A stretch of 64,000 nucleotides of DNA from assembly GCA_026224775.1 (NCBI GenBank), contig JAMFRP010000038.1:1-64000 (forward strand), read 5' to 3'. This DNA comes from Bacteroidota bacterium. GTDB taxonomy: Bacteria > Bacteroidota > Bacteroidia > Sphingobacteriales > Sphingobacteriaceae. The notes under the pieces are model-generated. The model had not been told where the DNA came from. It did not search any database and was given only the letters and a program-made list of their open reading frames with translations. Every line of letters begins with the position of its first letter. Position 1 is the first letter of the stretch. The translations under genes were made by a program, and so were the position numbers. This document shows, one piece after another, positions 35,447 through 42,566 of the stretch.

Positions 35447-36640
35447 CTAACCGTGGCTTATTTTAAGTCTTTGCCCTACTACAGCTTTATTGTGATGTAA
35501 ATGGTTCCAGGTTTTAAGGTCGTTTACATCAACACCATAAGTATCGGCAATATCGGCCAGGGTTTCGCCACGTTTAACTTTGTGGTAGGTCGGCCTATCG
35601 TCGGGAACATTATAGCTTGTATGTAAAGGAACGTAAGTTTTTTGCGAAGGGATGCTATTAACAGCATTGCCTGAATTCAGGGCAGCGTACAATGCTGCGT
35701 ACTTTCTTGTATCTGTTTGCGGGATAATGAGCCTACGCGGGCTATGTGCAGAGGCATTGATAACCTGCATACGGTAAGCCGGGTTTAACAGCGACAGCAG
35801 CTTTGCATCAACACCTAAAATGGTGGAGATATTATTAAGTGAAATTTGCCTGTCAACCACAACAGTATCAATATTTAATGAGAAACTGCATGGCTGGGCG
35901 GTAATATTGTGCTTGTTGTAGTAATTCATGATATACGCTACCGCGATGTAGGCGGGTACATAATTACGGGTTTCAGCTGGCAGATATTGGCGGATGGACC
36001 AGAAATCGGTAGCGCCACCGGCCTTTGCCATGGCGTTTTCTATATTGCTTTTACCGCAGTTGTATGAGGCTATGGCAAGCAGCCAGTCGCCGAATTCTTC
36101 GTAGGCATCTTTAAGGTAAGCGGCCGCGGCGTAACTTGCACGTACCGGGTCGCGGCGCTCATCAATGTAACCATCCATATTGAGGCCATACATTTTGGCG
36201 GTAGTGCCCATAAATTGCCAGGGGCCTGTAGCGCCTACCCGTGAAATAGCATTTGGATCGAGTTTTGATTCCACTATTGAGAGGTATTCAATTTCTGGCG
36301 GGATACCGGCATCGCGGAATATCTTTTCGTAAATAGGGAAGTAATATTTTGATAAGCCAATAACATGGCCCATTTCTTCACGGTTTTGGGAGTAGAGATC
36401 GATATAGCTCTGTACGAACTCGTTATAGTCTAATGGAACGTCTTTTTTTATAGCATCAAGGCGTTGCTTAATAACACTTTGATCGGCATTGAGCTGTGCA
36501 TTGTTAGCTGCGGCATGCGCGAATGTAGTATCGCCAAAAAGTTGGATAGATGTATTTGAAGGACCTGATTTAAATATGCTTGACGCGTTTGCGAATTGCA
36601 AAGATACTAGGCATAAAATCAGGATAAATAATCTCTTCAT
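35447..36640 (-). CDS. Lytic transglycosylase with LysM domain (MltD-like)
   Basis: The enzyme cleaves peptidoglycan glycan strands. From the ATG at 36640 the 397-residue protein has a signal peptide (RLFILILCLVSLQFANA). An SLT-type catalytic domain follows, with the catalytic Glu at about residue 124 in SIVESKLDP, then GATGPWQFMGTTAKMYGL, DPVRASYAAAAYLKDAY and IASYNCGKSNIENA. A C-terminal LysM (HKVKRGETLADIADTYGVD) binds peptidoglycan. The ATG is preferred over a TTG three codons upstream. It lacks a lipobox, unlike E. coli MltD. The gene stands alone between gatA and maeB. Confidence 0.92.
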   Translation of the reverse strand: MKRLFILILCLVSLQFANASSIFKSGPSNTSIQLFGDTTFAHAAANNAQLNADQSVIKQRLDAIKKDVPLDYNEFVQSYIDLYSQNREEMGHVIGLSKYYFPIYEKIFRDAGIPPEIEYLSIVESKLDPNAISRVGATGPWQFMGTTAKMYGLNMDGYIDERRDPVRASYAAAAYLKDAYEEFGDWLLAIASYNCGKSNIENAMAKAGGATDFWSIRQYLPAETRNYVPAYIAVAYIMNYYNKHNITAQPCSFSLNIDTVVVDRQISLNNISTILGVDAKLLSLLNPAYRMQVINASAHSPRRLIIPQTDTRKYAALYAALNSGNAVNSIPSQKTYVPLHTSYNVPDDRPTYHKVKRGETLADIADTYGVDVNDLKTWNHLHHNKAVVGQRLKISHG

Positions 36641-36707
36641 CTTTATCAATCAGGAGTTTTAACTAAAAGTATTGATACGCCTTAAACATTACTAAGGTTG
36701 CAAATTT

Positions 36708-38132
36708 TTATAGCTTAACGAAATATTTTGAAAAATTTAACAATTCCTGTTCTTCGAACTGTCCGGCCAATAATTGTAAACCTAACGGCAAACCTTTGCT
36801 ATTATTGCCTACCGGTAAAGAAATTGCCGGTAAACCTGATAGTGATGCCTGTACAGTAAAAATATCTGCCAGGTAACTTACAACTGGATCAGTTTCTTCC
36901 TTGCCGATATTATAAGCCGGTTCAGGAGCTGTTGGTGTTAATATAAAATCGTACTCTTTTAAAATCTCCTGTGTTTTTTCGCGGATGAGTCTGCGGGCTT
37001 TTTGGGCCTTGGCGTAATAAGCATCGTAATAACCGGCGCTTAACACAAATGTACCCAGCATAATGCGGCGCTGAACCTCTTTGCCAAAACCTTCGGAGCG
37101 TGATAGTTTGTAGGTTGATTGCAAATCAGTAGCCTTTGGACTGCGGTAGCCATAATGCACACCGTCGTAACGAGCCAAGTTTGATGAAACCTCGGCCGTG
37201 GCTAAAATATAGTAAGCGGGTACCAAATAATCCAGATATTCAAAAGCGATAGGTTTAACGGTATGGCCTTCGGCACGCAGTTTATCTATGGCTTGTGTTA
37301 AAGCATTTTTTACTTCAACATCAACACCCGGACTTGATAGTGATTCCTGTAAATAAGCAATTTTTTTCTTTCCGGGATCTTTTAATTCAGCACTAAATGC
37401 CGGGACTTTCTTTGTGGATAGTGTGCTATCGTATTCATCAACACCTGCCATTATTTCTAATAACAGGGCAGCATCTTCAACGGATTTGGTGATCGGACCT
37501 ACCTGATCAAATGACGAAGCATAGGATATTATTCCATATCGTGAGATACGACCATAGGTAGGTTTCAAGCCTATCAAACCACAAAAAGAAGCTGGCTGGC
37601 GCACGGAACCGCCTGTGTCGGTACCAATAGCCGCATGGCACATATCGGCTTGTACAGCCACCGCTGAGCCGCCTGAAGACCCACCAGAAACCCTGGTATT
37701 ATCGGCATGGTTTTTTACCGGACCGAAGTAGGAGCTTTCGTTACTGGCCCCCATAGCAAACTCATCGCAATTGCAACGGCCGATGATGATTGCATCCTCG
37801 GCTAATAAACGCTCGACTATGGTTGATGAGTAGATGGAAGTAAAACCATCCAATATTTTTGACGAGGCCGAAACCTTATGATCTTTATAACAGATGTTAT
37901 CCTTAATACCGATAACCATACCGGCAAGTCTACCGGCATTACCCAATTGAACGCGGGCATCAATATTTTTTGCACGATTTAATGCTTCCTCACCAAATAC
38001 CTCGTTAAAAGCATTTAAATGGGCATTAGCCTTAATGTTTTCTAAATAATGTTTTACCAGTTTCTCAACGGTAACTTCCCCACTTTGCAACCCGCCCTTT
38101 ATTTCGATTAAAGAGGAATAGTTTTTAGCCAT
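36708..38132 (-). CDS. gatA: Asp-tRNA(Asn)/Glu-tRNA(Gln) amidotransferase subunit A
   Basis: GatA releases ammonia from glutamine for GatB-catalysed transamidation of misacylated tRNA. The amidase triad is visible: Lys77 in GIKDN, cis-Ser152 in SGGSSGGSA, and nucleophile Ser176 in TDTGGSVRQP. The 474-residue length is normal. Downstream TPTAPEPAYNIGKE and GLPAISLPVGNNSKGLPLGL are family hallmarks. gatB and gatC are not adjacent, which is common in this phylum. The gene starts at ATG, and its upstream region contains a repeat shared with the far side of the MACPF gene. Confidence 0.95.
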   Translation of the reverse strand: MAKNYSSLIEIKGGLQSGEVTVEKLVKHYLENIKANAHLNAFNEVFGEEALNRAKNIDARVQLGNAGRLAGMVIGIKDNICYKDHKVSASSKILDGFTSIYSSTIVERLLAEDAIIIGRCNCDEFAMGASNESSYFGPVKNHADNTRVSGGSSGGSAVAVQADMCHAAIGTDTGGSVRQPASFCGLIGLKPTYGRISRYGIISYASSFDQVGPITKSVEDAALLLEIMAGVDEYDSTLSTKKVPAFSAELKDPGKKKIAYLQESLSSPGVDVEVKNALTQAIDKLRAEGHTVKPIAFEYLDYLVPAYYILATAEVSSNLARYDGVHYGYRSPKATDLQSTYKLSRSEGFGKEVQRRIMLGTFVLSAGYYDAYYAKAQKARRLIREKTQEILKEYDFILTPTAPEPAYNIGKEETDPVVSYLADIFTVQASLSGLPAISLPVGNNSKGLPLGLQLLAGQFEEQELLNFSKYFVKL

Positions 38133-38237
38133 GGGGCTAAAATAAAAAACTTATCCGGTAATTAGTTTGAAAAAATGAGGATTGGTGAATTGGGGTGGTG
38201 AAAACGTTTATCGTTAGCTTAAATATATCGTTAGTGA

Positions 38238-38255
38238 TGCGGTGAAAACACCGAC
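38238..38255. repeat. 18-bp repeat, left of the MACPF gene
   Basis: TGCGGTGAAAACACCGAC at this site is the exact reverse complement of 39551-39568 on the other side of the MACPF gene. The core CGGTG-AAAA-CACCG is itself a hairpin. A degenerate relative GGTGGTGAAAACG lies some 45 bp to the left. Confidence 0.75.
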
Positions 38256-38424
38256 TACAGTCTGAAATTGCTAACAAATGAGATCAGATTGATACGCCCT
38301 TCAATATGATATTTATGAGGATTTTTGAATAAAGGCGAACGACATATCCAGTAGCATAGAATTCATCTTCGATTTAATGTTCGAAGTTTAAACCTCGGAC
38401 AACAATAGTAAAAATGGTGTCGTT

Positions 38425-39447
38425 TTAATTTGTTAGTTTAACCTGGTTTCCTGCCACATAACTTGTAATATAGGCTTTTACTTTAGCTTTTTGAGCAGCG
38501 TCACTTATTAACTCATATAAGGGGATTAAACCGTTTTTATTGATATCAATAAAAACTGCATTAGCCACTGTTGCACTATTTTGCCAATCCTGAATAATTA
38601 TTTTTTGTCCATCCGCAGTGGTTTCATTCAGTTTAGTAAGGTCGCCACCAACTGCGTTATAAAATATTTTAGGGTTAGAAATAGCAGCAAGGTCATTTTT
38701 ATTGATAGGATCCAGAGATCCGGTAGACAGATCAAATACGTTACCCATCGCATAATTAAAACCAGCGAATACAGCAGGGAATGTGTTTGTGTTTGATGTT
38801 GCTCCCTGGTAAATTACATTGAACCGTGCGCCTAAATCGATATCACATAGTACATGTGTTCCATATTTTTTTACTAAATCCGCCGGATTTAATAGCTGAA
38901 TGTCCCGGCTAAACTGTGGTGTCACATATTTTGCCAGCAAAGCAGTATCACCCGAAAAACCCACCCTTTTTAGTTGAATAATATAAGAGTAACTGGCGTA
39001 AACATATTTCTTTGAAAAGGCATCCGAGGCGGGAAATACAGCTGTTATGGAACCTTTAAAATCGTCAAAACCGGTAGTTTCGGTTAACCCAACTGATAAT
39101 TGTGAAGAAAAGCTTTCAGCATTTTGTCCATAAATAACTTTTGATTGGGCAGCCGTTGCAAGGCTGATACCAAATCTTCCGGGGTTATCGGCGTCAAATG
39201 CGGCTATATCAAAAACAACGTTTCTTACAGCGCTGGTATCGGCATATTTTCCCGTAATATCATAGCCATAACTAAGCAGGTTATAAGTAGCACTGCCCTG
39301 AGGTGTGGTATTATTAATAGCAAGCGGCGATGTCGAAACGGTAATTTTAGCAGGTGTTAGGAGTATGGTGTTAGCGGGAGTTTGGTTTGATTTTTTACAC
39401 GAATAAATTGCGCACAAGAAACTCAAAAAGACAACCGTTTTTTTCAT
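38425..39447 (-). CDS. MAC/perforin (MACPF) domain lipoprotein
   Basis: This is a predicted pore-forming surface or periplasmic lipoprotein. The 340-residue chain has a lipoprotein signal with Cys17 in IYSCKKS. A bacterial MACPF domain follows: LLSYGYDITGKYAD at 57-70, the family signature KKYGTHVLCDIDLGARFN at 193-210, IFYNAVGGDL at 261-270, and the C-terminal LIPLYELISDAAQKAKVKAY. In Bacteroidales, secreted MACPF proteins (BSAPs) kill related strains; other bacterial MACPFs have no known activity. It is monocistronic, with a 13-bp AT palindrome ending 12 nt from its ATG and 18-bp inverted repeats on both sides. No immunity gene is recognisable beside it. Confidence 0.9.
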   Translation of the reverse strand: MKKTVVFLSFLCAIYSCKKSNQTPANTILLTPAKITVSTSPLAINNTTPQGSATYNLLSYGYDITGKYADTSAVRNVVFDIAAFDADNPGRFGISLATAAQSKVIYGQNAESFSSQLSVGLTETTGFDDFKGSITAVFPASDAFSKKYVYASYSYIIQLKRVGFSGDTALLAKYVTPQFSRDIQLLNPADLVKKYGTHVLCDIDLGARFNVIYQGATSNTNTFPAVFAGFNYAMGNVFDLSTGSLDPINKNDLAAISNPKIFYNAVGGDLTKLNETTADGQKIIIQDWQNSATVANAVFIDINKNGLIPLYELISDAAQKAKVKAYITSYVAGNQVKLTN

Positions 39448-39458
39448 AGGATAAGGAA

Positions 39459-39494
39459 TAATATAATATTGTGCAATATAGCAATATTATATTA
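39459..39494. promoter_or_regulatory. 13-bp AT-rich palindrome upstream of MACPF gene
   Basis: TAATATAATATTG (39459-39471) and CAATATTATATTA (39482-39494) are perfect inverted arms with a 10-nt spacer. The near arm ends 12 nt before the MACPF start codon. A TATATTGC sequence close to a -7 box lies in the middle on the minus strand. The site has the form of a dimer-binding operator; the regulator is unknown. Confidence 0.55.
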
Positions 39495-39550
39495 GACTCA
39501 TTATTATTTACTGTTAAATAAAATATTTGTTGATGATTATTTAGCTTCTG

Positions 39551-39568
39551 GTCGGTGTTTTCACCGCA
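39551..39568. repeat. 18-bp repeat, right of the MACPF gene
   Basis: GTCGGTGTTTTCACCGCA is the exact inverted copy of 38238-38255. The two copies bracket a 1.3-kb segment containing only the MACPF gene. The spacing of each copy to the gene differs (about 170 bp and 104 bp). Confidence 0.75.
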
Positions 39569-39675
39569 CCAGCCCGATAGTAATTATAGGAGATCATCGC
39601 CTGAGGGCGGCAGTTAATTGAAGATCTGAAATCAAATGCAATTCCAGATCTTCAAATGTATAAGGTACCGGCAGA

Positions 39676-39873
39676 TTAAACCTTAGGTTTATCTTCGGTA
39701 TTTGTTGGAGTTGTAGTATTGTTTGTTGTTGTAGTGCCTTCGCCGTTGGTAGCGTCTTTAAATTCTTTAACGCCTTTTCCTAAGCCTTTCATCAGTTCAG
39801 GTATTTTTTTACCCCCAAACATCAGCAATACTACCGCGGCTATTAATATCAGCACTGGTCCATCTAATCCCAT
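39676..39873 (-). CDS. tatA: Twin-arginine translocase TatA/TatE family subunit (short)
   Basis: TatA proteins assemble the twin-arginine export pore. This 65-residue copy has the N-terminal hydrophobic helix (PVLILIAAVVLLMFGG) followed by the amphipathic helix KKIPELMKGLGKGVKEFKDA, including the conserved FGGKKIPEL and FK. A short Thr-rich tail ends it. It stands 36 nt downstream of a second TatA gene, and both read in the same direction. No tatC is in the window. The small size suggests TatA/TatE function. Confidence 0.9.
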   Translation of the reverse strand: MGLDGPVLILIAAVVLLMFGGKKIPELMKGLGKGVKEFKDATNGEGTTTTNNTTTPTNTEDKPKV

Positions 39874-39909
39874 GATTTTTAAGTTTTATGTAATGATTAA
39901 TATTCTTAT

Positions 39910-40362
39910 TTACGCTTTATGCTCTTCGTGTGCAGTGTTTGCCGGTTCAGGAACTACACGCTCAATTGGTGTTTCCTTCAAGTGGGCAGGCTCTGCAATC
40001 GGCATAGTATTTTTCACCGGCTCAACCGCCGCTACTGATCCTATTTCGGCAACCGGTACGGTATCATGATGCTCAACAATAGCCGGAGCTTCAGTTGGCG
40101 CAACAGGCACATCGCTTACGGGGTTAGTTGCCGGATTTTGCGCAGCTGTTTCTGCTTCTTTTTTAGCCTGGAAAGTATCTATCTGGCTGGTTATTTCGCG
40201 TTTTACACCTTCTGATGCATCCTTAAATTCGCGGATGCCTTTACCTAAACCTTTAGCAAGCCCGGGAAGTTTTTCGCCTCCAAATAAAAGCAAAACTACA
40301 AACAGGATAAGCATTATCTCTGGTGCGGTAAACTCGAAAAATAAAAAAACTTGACTAAACAT
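39910..40362 (-). CDS. Twin-arginine translocase TatA/TatB-like subunit (long tail)
   Basis: This 150-residue protein has a longer N-terminal extension, a hydrophobic helix (APEIMLILFVVLLLFGG) and the TatA amphipathic helix EKLPGLAKGLGKGIREFKDA. An Ala/Pro/Glu-rich tail of about 90 residues follows. The tail length resembles TatB, but the FGGEKLPGLAKGLGKG sequence is TatA-like, so I leave it as TatA/B family. It precedes the short TatA gene. A predicted promoter (TTTG-16 nt-TATATTTG) sits 20 nt upstream of the ATG. Confidence 0.88.
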   Translation of the reverse strand: MFSQVFLFFEFTAPEIMLILFVVLLLFGGEKLPGLAKGLGKGIREFKDASEGVKREITSQIDTFQAKKEAETAAQNPATNPVSDVPVAPTEAPAIVEHHDTVPVAEIGSVAAVEPVKNTMPIAEPAHLKETPIERVVPEPANTAHEEHKA

Positions 40363-40382
40363 ATCTTCTCTATTTTAATCTA

Positions 40383-40410
40383 CAAATATAAACAATTTTA
40401 ATATTACAAA
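40383..40410 (-). promoter_or_regulatory. Predicted promoter of the tat pair
   Basis: On the minus strand TTTG (40410-40407) is followed after 16 nt by TATATTTG (40390-40383), an exact -7 box. The spacing is a little short for the Bacteroidota -33/-7 pair. The leader would be about 20 nt. Confidence 0.5.
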
Positions 40411-40418
40411 GTTTCAAA

Positions 40419-41714
40419 TCAATTTGGCGCCAGCCATAGTTTAGGGTTAACCGCTGTAACACCTTTGTATAAACCAAAGTGTACATTAGCCTCACCTGTT
40501 GATGAATCTGTTGCCACTGTTCCTATACTTTGTTTGGTTGTTACCTTATCACCTTTCGCAACACTAACCGACCTTAGGTTAGAGTAAGCAGTAAAATATT
40601 CACCATGCCTTATCAGTACCAAATAAGTACCGCTAATATCGGCCACCTTAATTACATCACCCTCAAAAACCGCCCTAACCGATGCGCCGGGGTTGCTTTT
40701 TATATCAACGCCATCGCTTTCGCTTTTAATATTTTCGGGCGTGTAATAAACACCAAAACCCTGTGTTATCATGCCATTGGCAACCGGCCAAGGTAAACGA
40801 CCGCGGTTACCCAAAAAGTCGTTTGATAATTTGGCAGCCTCAGGCGTAGCGTTCAATACCTCGCTATTGCTTGATACTTTGGTTATCGCCGCCCTTTTAG
40901 GTGCTACCACTTCCCTGTTTTCGGCTTTGGCCTTTGCCGCGGCTAATCTTGCTGCTTCTTTAGCTTCTTCTTCGGCCTTGCGCCTCGCTTCTTCAATCTC
41001 TCTGCGTACCGCCGCGTCAATCTCGCGGTTTGTTGCAGCTATCTTACGCTGCACATCCTTTTGCTGCTGTTTAAGCTGCCCTATTTGTTTTGACAGACCA
41101 ACAACTACCTGAACCTGCGTGGTTCTTTCGTCGCCCAGCGTTTGTTTTTCTTTCTCCTGATCTTTCAGCAAATCACCCTTTGCTTGTTTTGTTTTATCAA
41201 GCTCAACAATCTTAACATTCAGGTCCTTTTCAGTGCTCTGAATATAATTTGCCTGGCGCTCGCGATAAGTACCAAATTGCTGTAAGTACTTTAAACGTTT
41301 GTAAGCCTGATTAAAATCCTGTGAAGCAAAAATAAACATCAGCTTATTGTAAGCGCTTTGGTTTCGATACGCGAACATGATCATTGCCGCATATTCTTTT
41401 TTAAGCTGGCTTAACTGGCTTTGTAAACTACGTACGGAATTATTGCTCTCTGAGATTTGATTATCTAAGTTTCTTATTTCGGAGTTGATGTTACTGATCT
41501 TTTCTTCGCGCAGGTTTATCTGTGCTTTAAGGATGTTCAATTGTTTCAGCGTGCTTTTTTTATTGCTGGCAGTTTGCTGATACTCCGTATTTAACTCCTG
41601 TAATTCCTCATTCAGTTTATCGCGACGGTGCTTCAGTTCAGAGCTGCTTTGGGCGTGGGCTCCTATCGCCGCAAAAACAAAAATCAGGAATAATAATATT
41701 TTAAAAGATCTCAT
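40419..41714 (-). CDS. EnvC-like murein hydrolase activator (degenerate LytM)
   Basis: The 431-residue exported protein (signal peptide ending AHA-QS) has long coiled coils from residues ~20 to 270 and a C-terminal LytM/M23 fold (about 310-430). The Zn ligands of active M23 enzymes are incomplete: the usual HxxxD is replaced around DGVDIKSNPG with no His, and the HxH motif reads NVHFG with only one His. This matches EnvC-type proteins, which do not cut peptidoglycan but switch on amidases during division. It follows DUF4292 in the same direction and precedes the tat pair. Confidence 0.88.
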   Translation of the reverse strand: MRSFKILLFLIFVFAAIGAHAQSSSELKHRRDKLNEELQELNTEYQQTASNKKSTLKQLNILKAQINLREEKISNINSEIRNLDNQISESNNSVRSLQSQLSQLKKEYAAMIMFAYRNQSAYNKLMFIFASQDFNQAYKRLKYLQQFGTYRERQANYIQSTEKDLNVKIVELDKTKQAKGDLLKDQEKEKQTLGDERTTQVQVVVGLSKQIGQLKQQQKDVQRKIAATNREIDAAVRREIEEARRKAEEEAKEAARLAAAKAKAENREVVAPKRAAITKVSSNSEVLNATPEAAKLSNDFLGNRGRLPWPVANGMITQGFGVYYTPENIKSESDGVDIKSNPGASVRAVFEGDVIKVADISGTYLVLIRHGEYFTAYSNLRSVSVAKGDKVTTKQSIGTVATDSSTGEANVHFGLYKGVTAVNPKLWLAPN

Positions 41715-41786
41715 CCGTATTTGGTGATATGTTTGTGTTCAGCAGCAGATTTATCATCCTGCCTGTTATCCACACAAAAATATAAT

Positions 41787-42566
41787 TTAATTTTGGGGTG
41801 AATAGCTCGACGGGATACTAAATGGATAATCCTGTGCCTGGTTAAGGTCAACCTTAACATAATGCAAATTAACCTGTATTTTTTTATCTTTTGCTACAGA
41901 AGCTATATCTATTTGCGATGGCAGCTTTTGTGTGCCCGATTGTATGAAATTATTATAGCTCACCTGCAACGATACACCCTGGTTATGGTTATCTAAATTG
42001 ATTTGAGTAACCCGCAAATCGGTATTAAGCATTAAGCGGTACACAATATCTTCCAAATTACCGCTTAACGTAACGGCGTTATTTGCTGTATCTAACGCCG
42101 CATCACCATTTAACAATGCTGGCATCGCGTTACCAATTAGCAAGGCTTGCAGCATATTATAATTAATTTGCTTATTGGTATATGCGTAAATAAAGCTGAA
42201 TGGTTTTTTAACGTAGAGGCCCTGCAAGCGGTTGATGATCATCACACTATCAGGGGTAATAACCGCCCTTGCAACTTCGATACCTAGCAAAGCGGTTATG
42301 GATACCCATATTTTTTTATCGTTGGCGATGCGGATATTCATGGTAACATCGTTCTTGTTGCCACCTATATCCAAACTGGTACGTGCCTTACCCGAAAAAG
42401 TATCGAACATGAGTTGGTGCGAACGAATATCATTAAGCTCGATCGCTAACCTACTGGGATGTTTTGCTACCACAACATTGGTCGTAGTTACTTTACGTGC
42501 CTTACAACTAACTACGGCCAGTAAACAGCAAGCTATCAAAATCTTATTCAACGTATTTCCTTTCAT
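41787..42566 (-). CDS. DUF4292 family lipoprotein
   Basis: The 259-residue protein has a lipoprotein signal with Cys21 in AVVSCKARK. The rest is a beta-rich domain typical of DUF4292 (FSGKARTSLDIGGNKNDVTM, then VMIINRLQGLYVKKPFSFIY), recalling LolA/LolB-like lipoprotein carriers. The family is Bacteroidota-specific and of unknown role. Its start overlaps the end of the upstream TPR gene by 23 bp, so both are translated from one message. The next gene downstream is the EnvC-like protein, a common arrangement in this group. Confidence 0.85.
   Translation of the reverse strand: MKGNTLNKILIACCLLAVVSCKARKVTTTNVVVAKHPSRLAIELNDIRSHQLMFDTFSGKARTSLDIGGNKNDVTMNIRIANDKKIWVSITALLGIEVARAVITPDSVMIINRLQGLYVKKPFSFIYAYTNKQINYNMLQALLIGNAMPALLNGDAALDTANNAVTLSGNLEDIVYRLMLNTDLRVTQINLDNHNQGVSLQVSYNNFIQSGTQKLPSQIDIASVAKDKKIQVNLHYVKVDLNQAQDYPFSIPSSYSPQN

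Noticed and set aside
38425..39447. MACPF protein as a substrate of the neighbouring Tat genes
   Set aside because: Its signal has no twin arginine and ends in a lipobox (IYSC), so Sec/lipoprotein export is expected.
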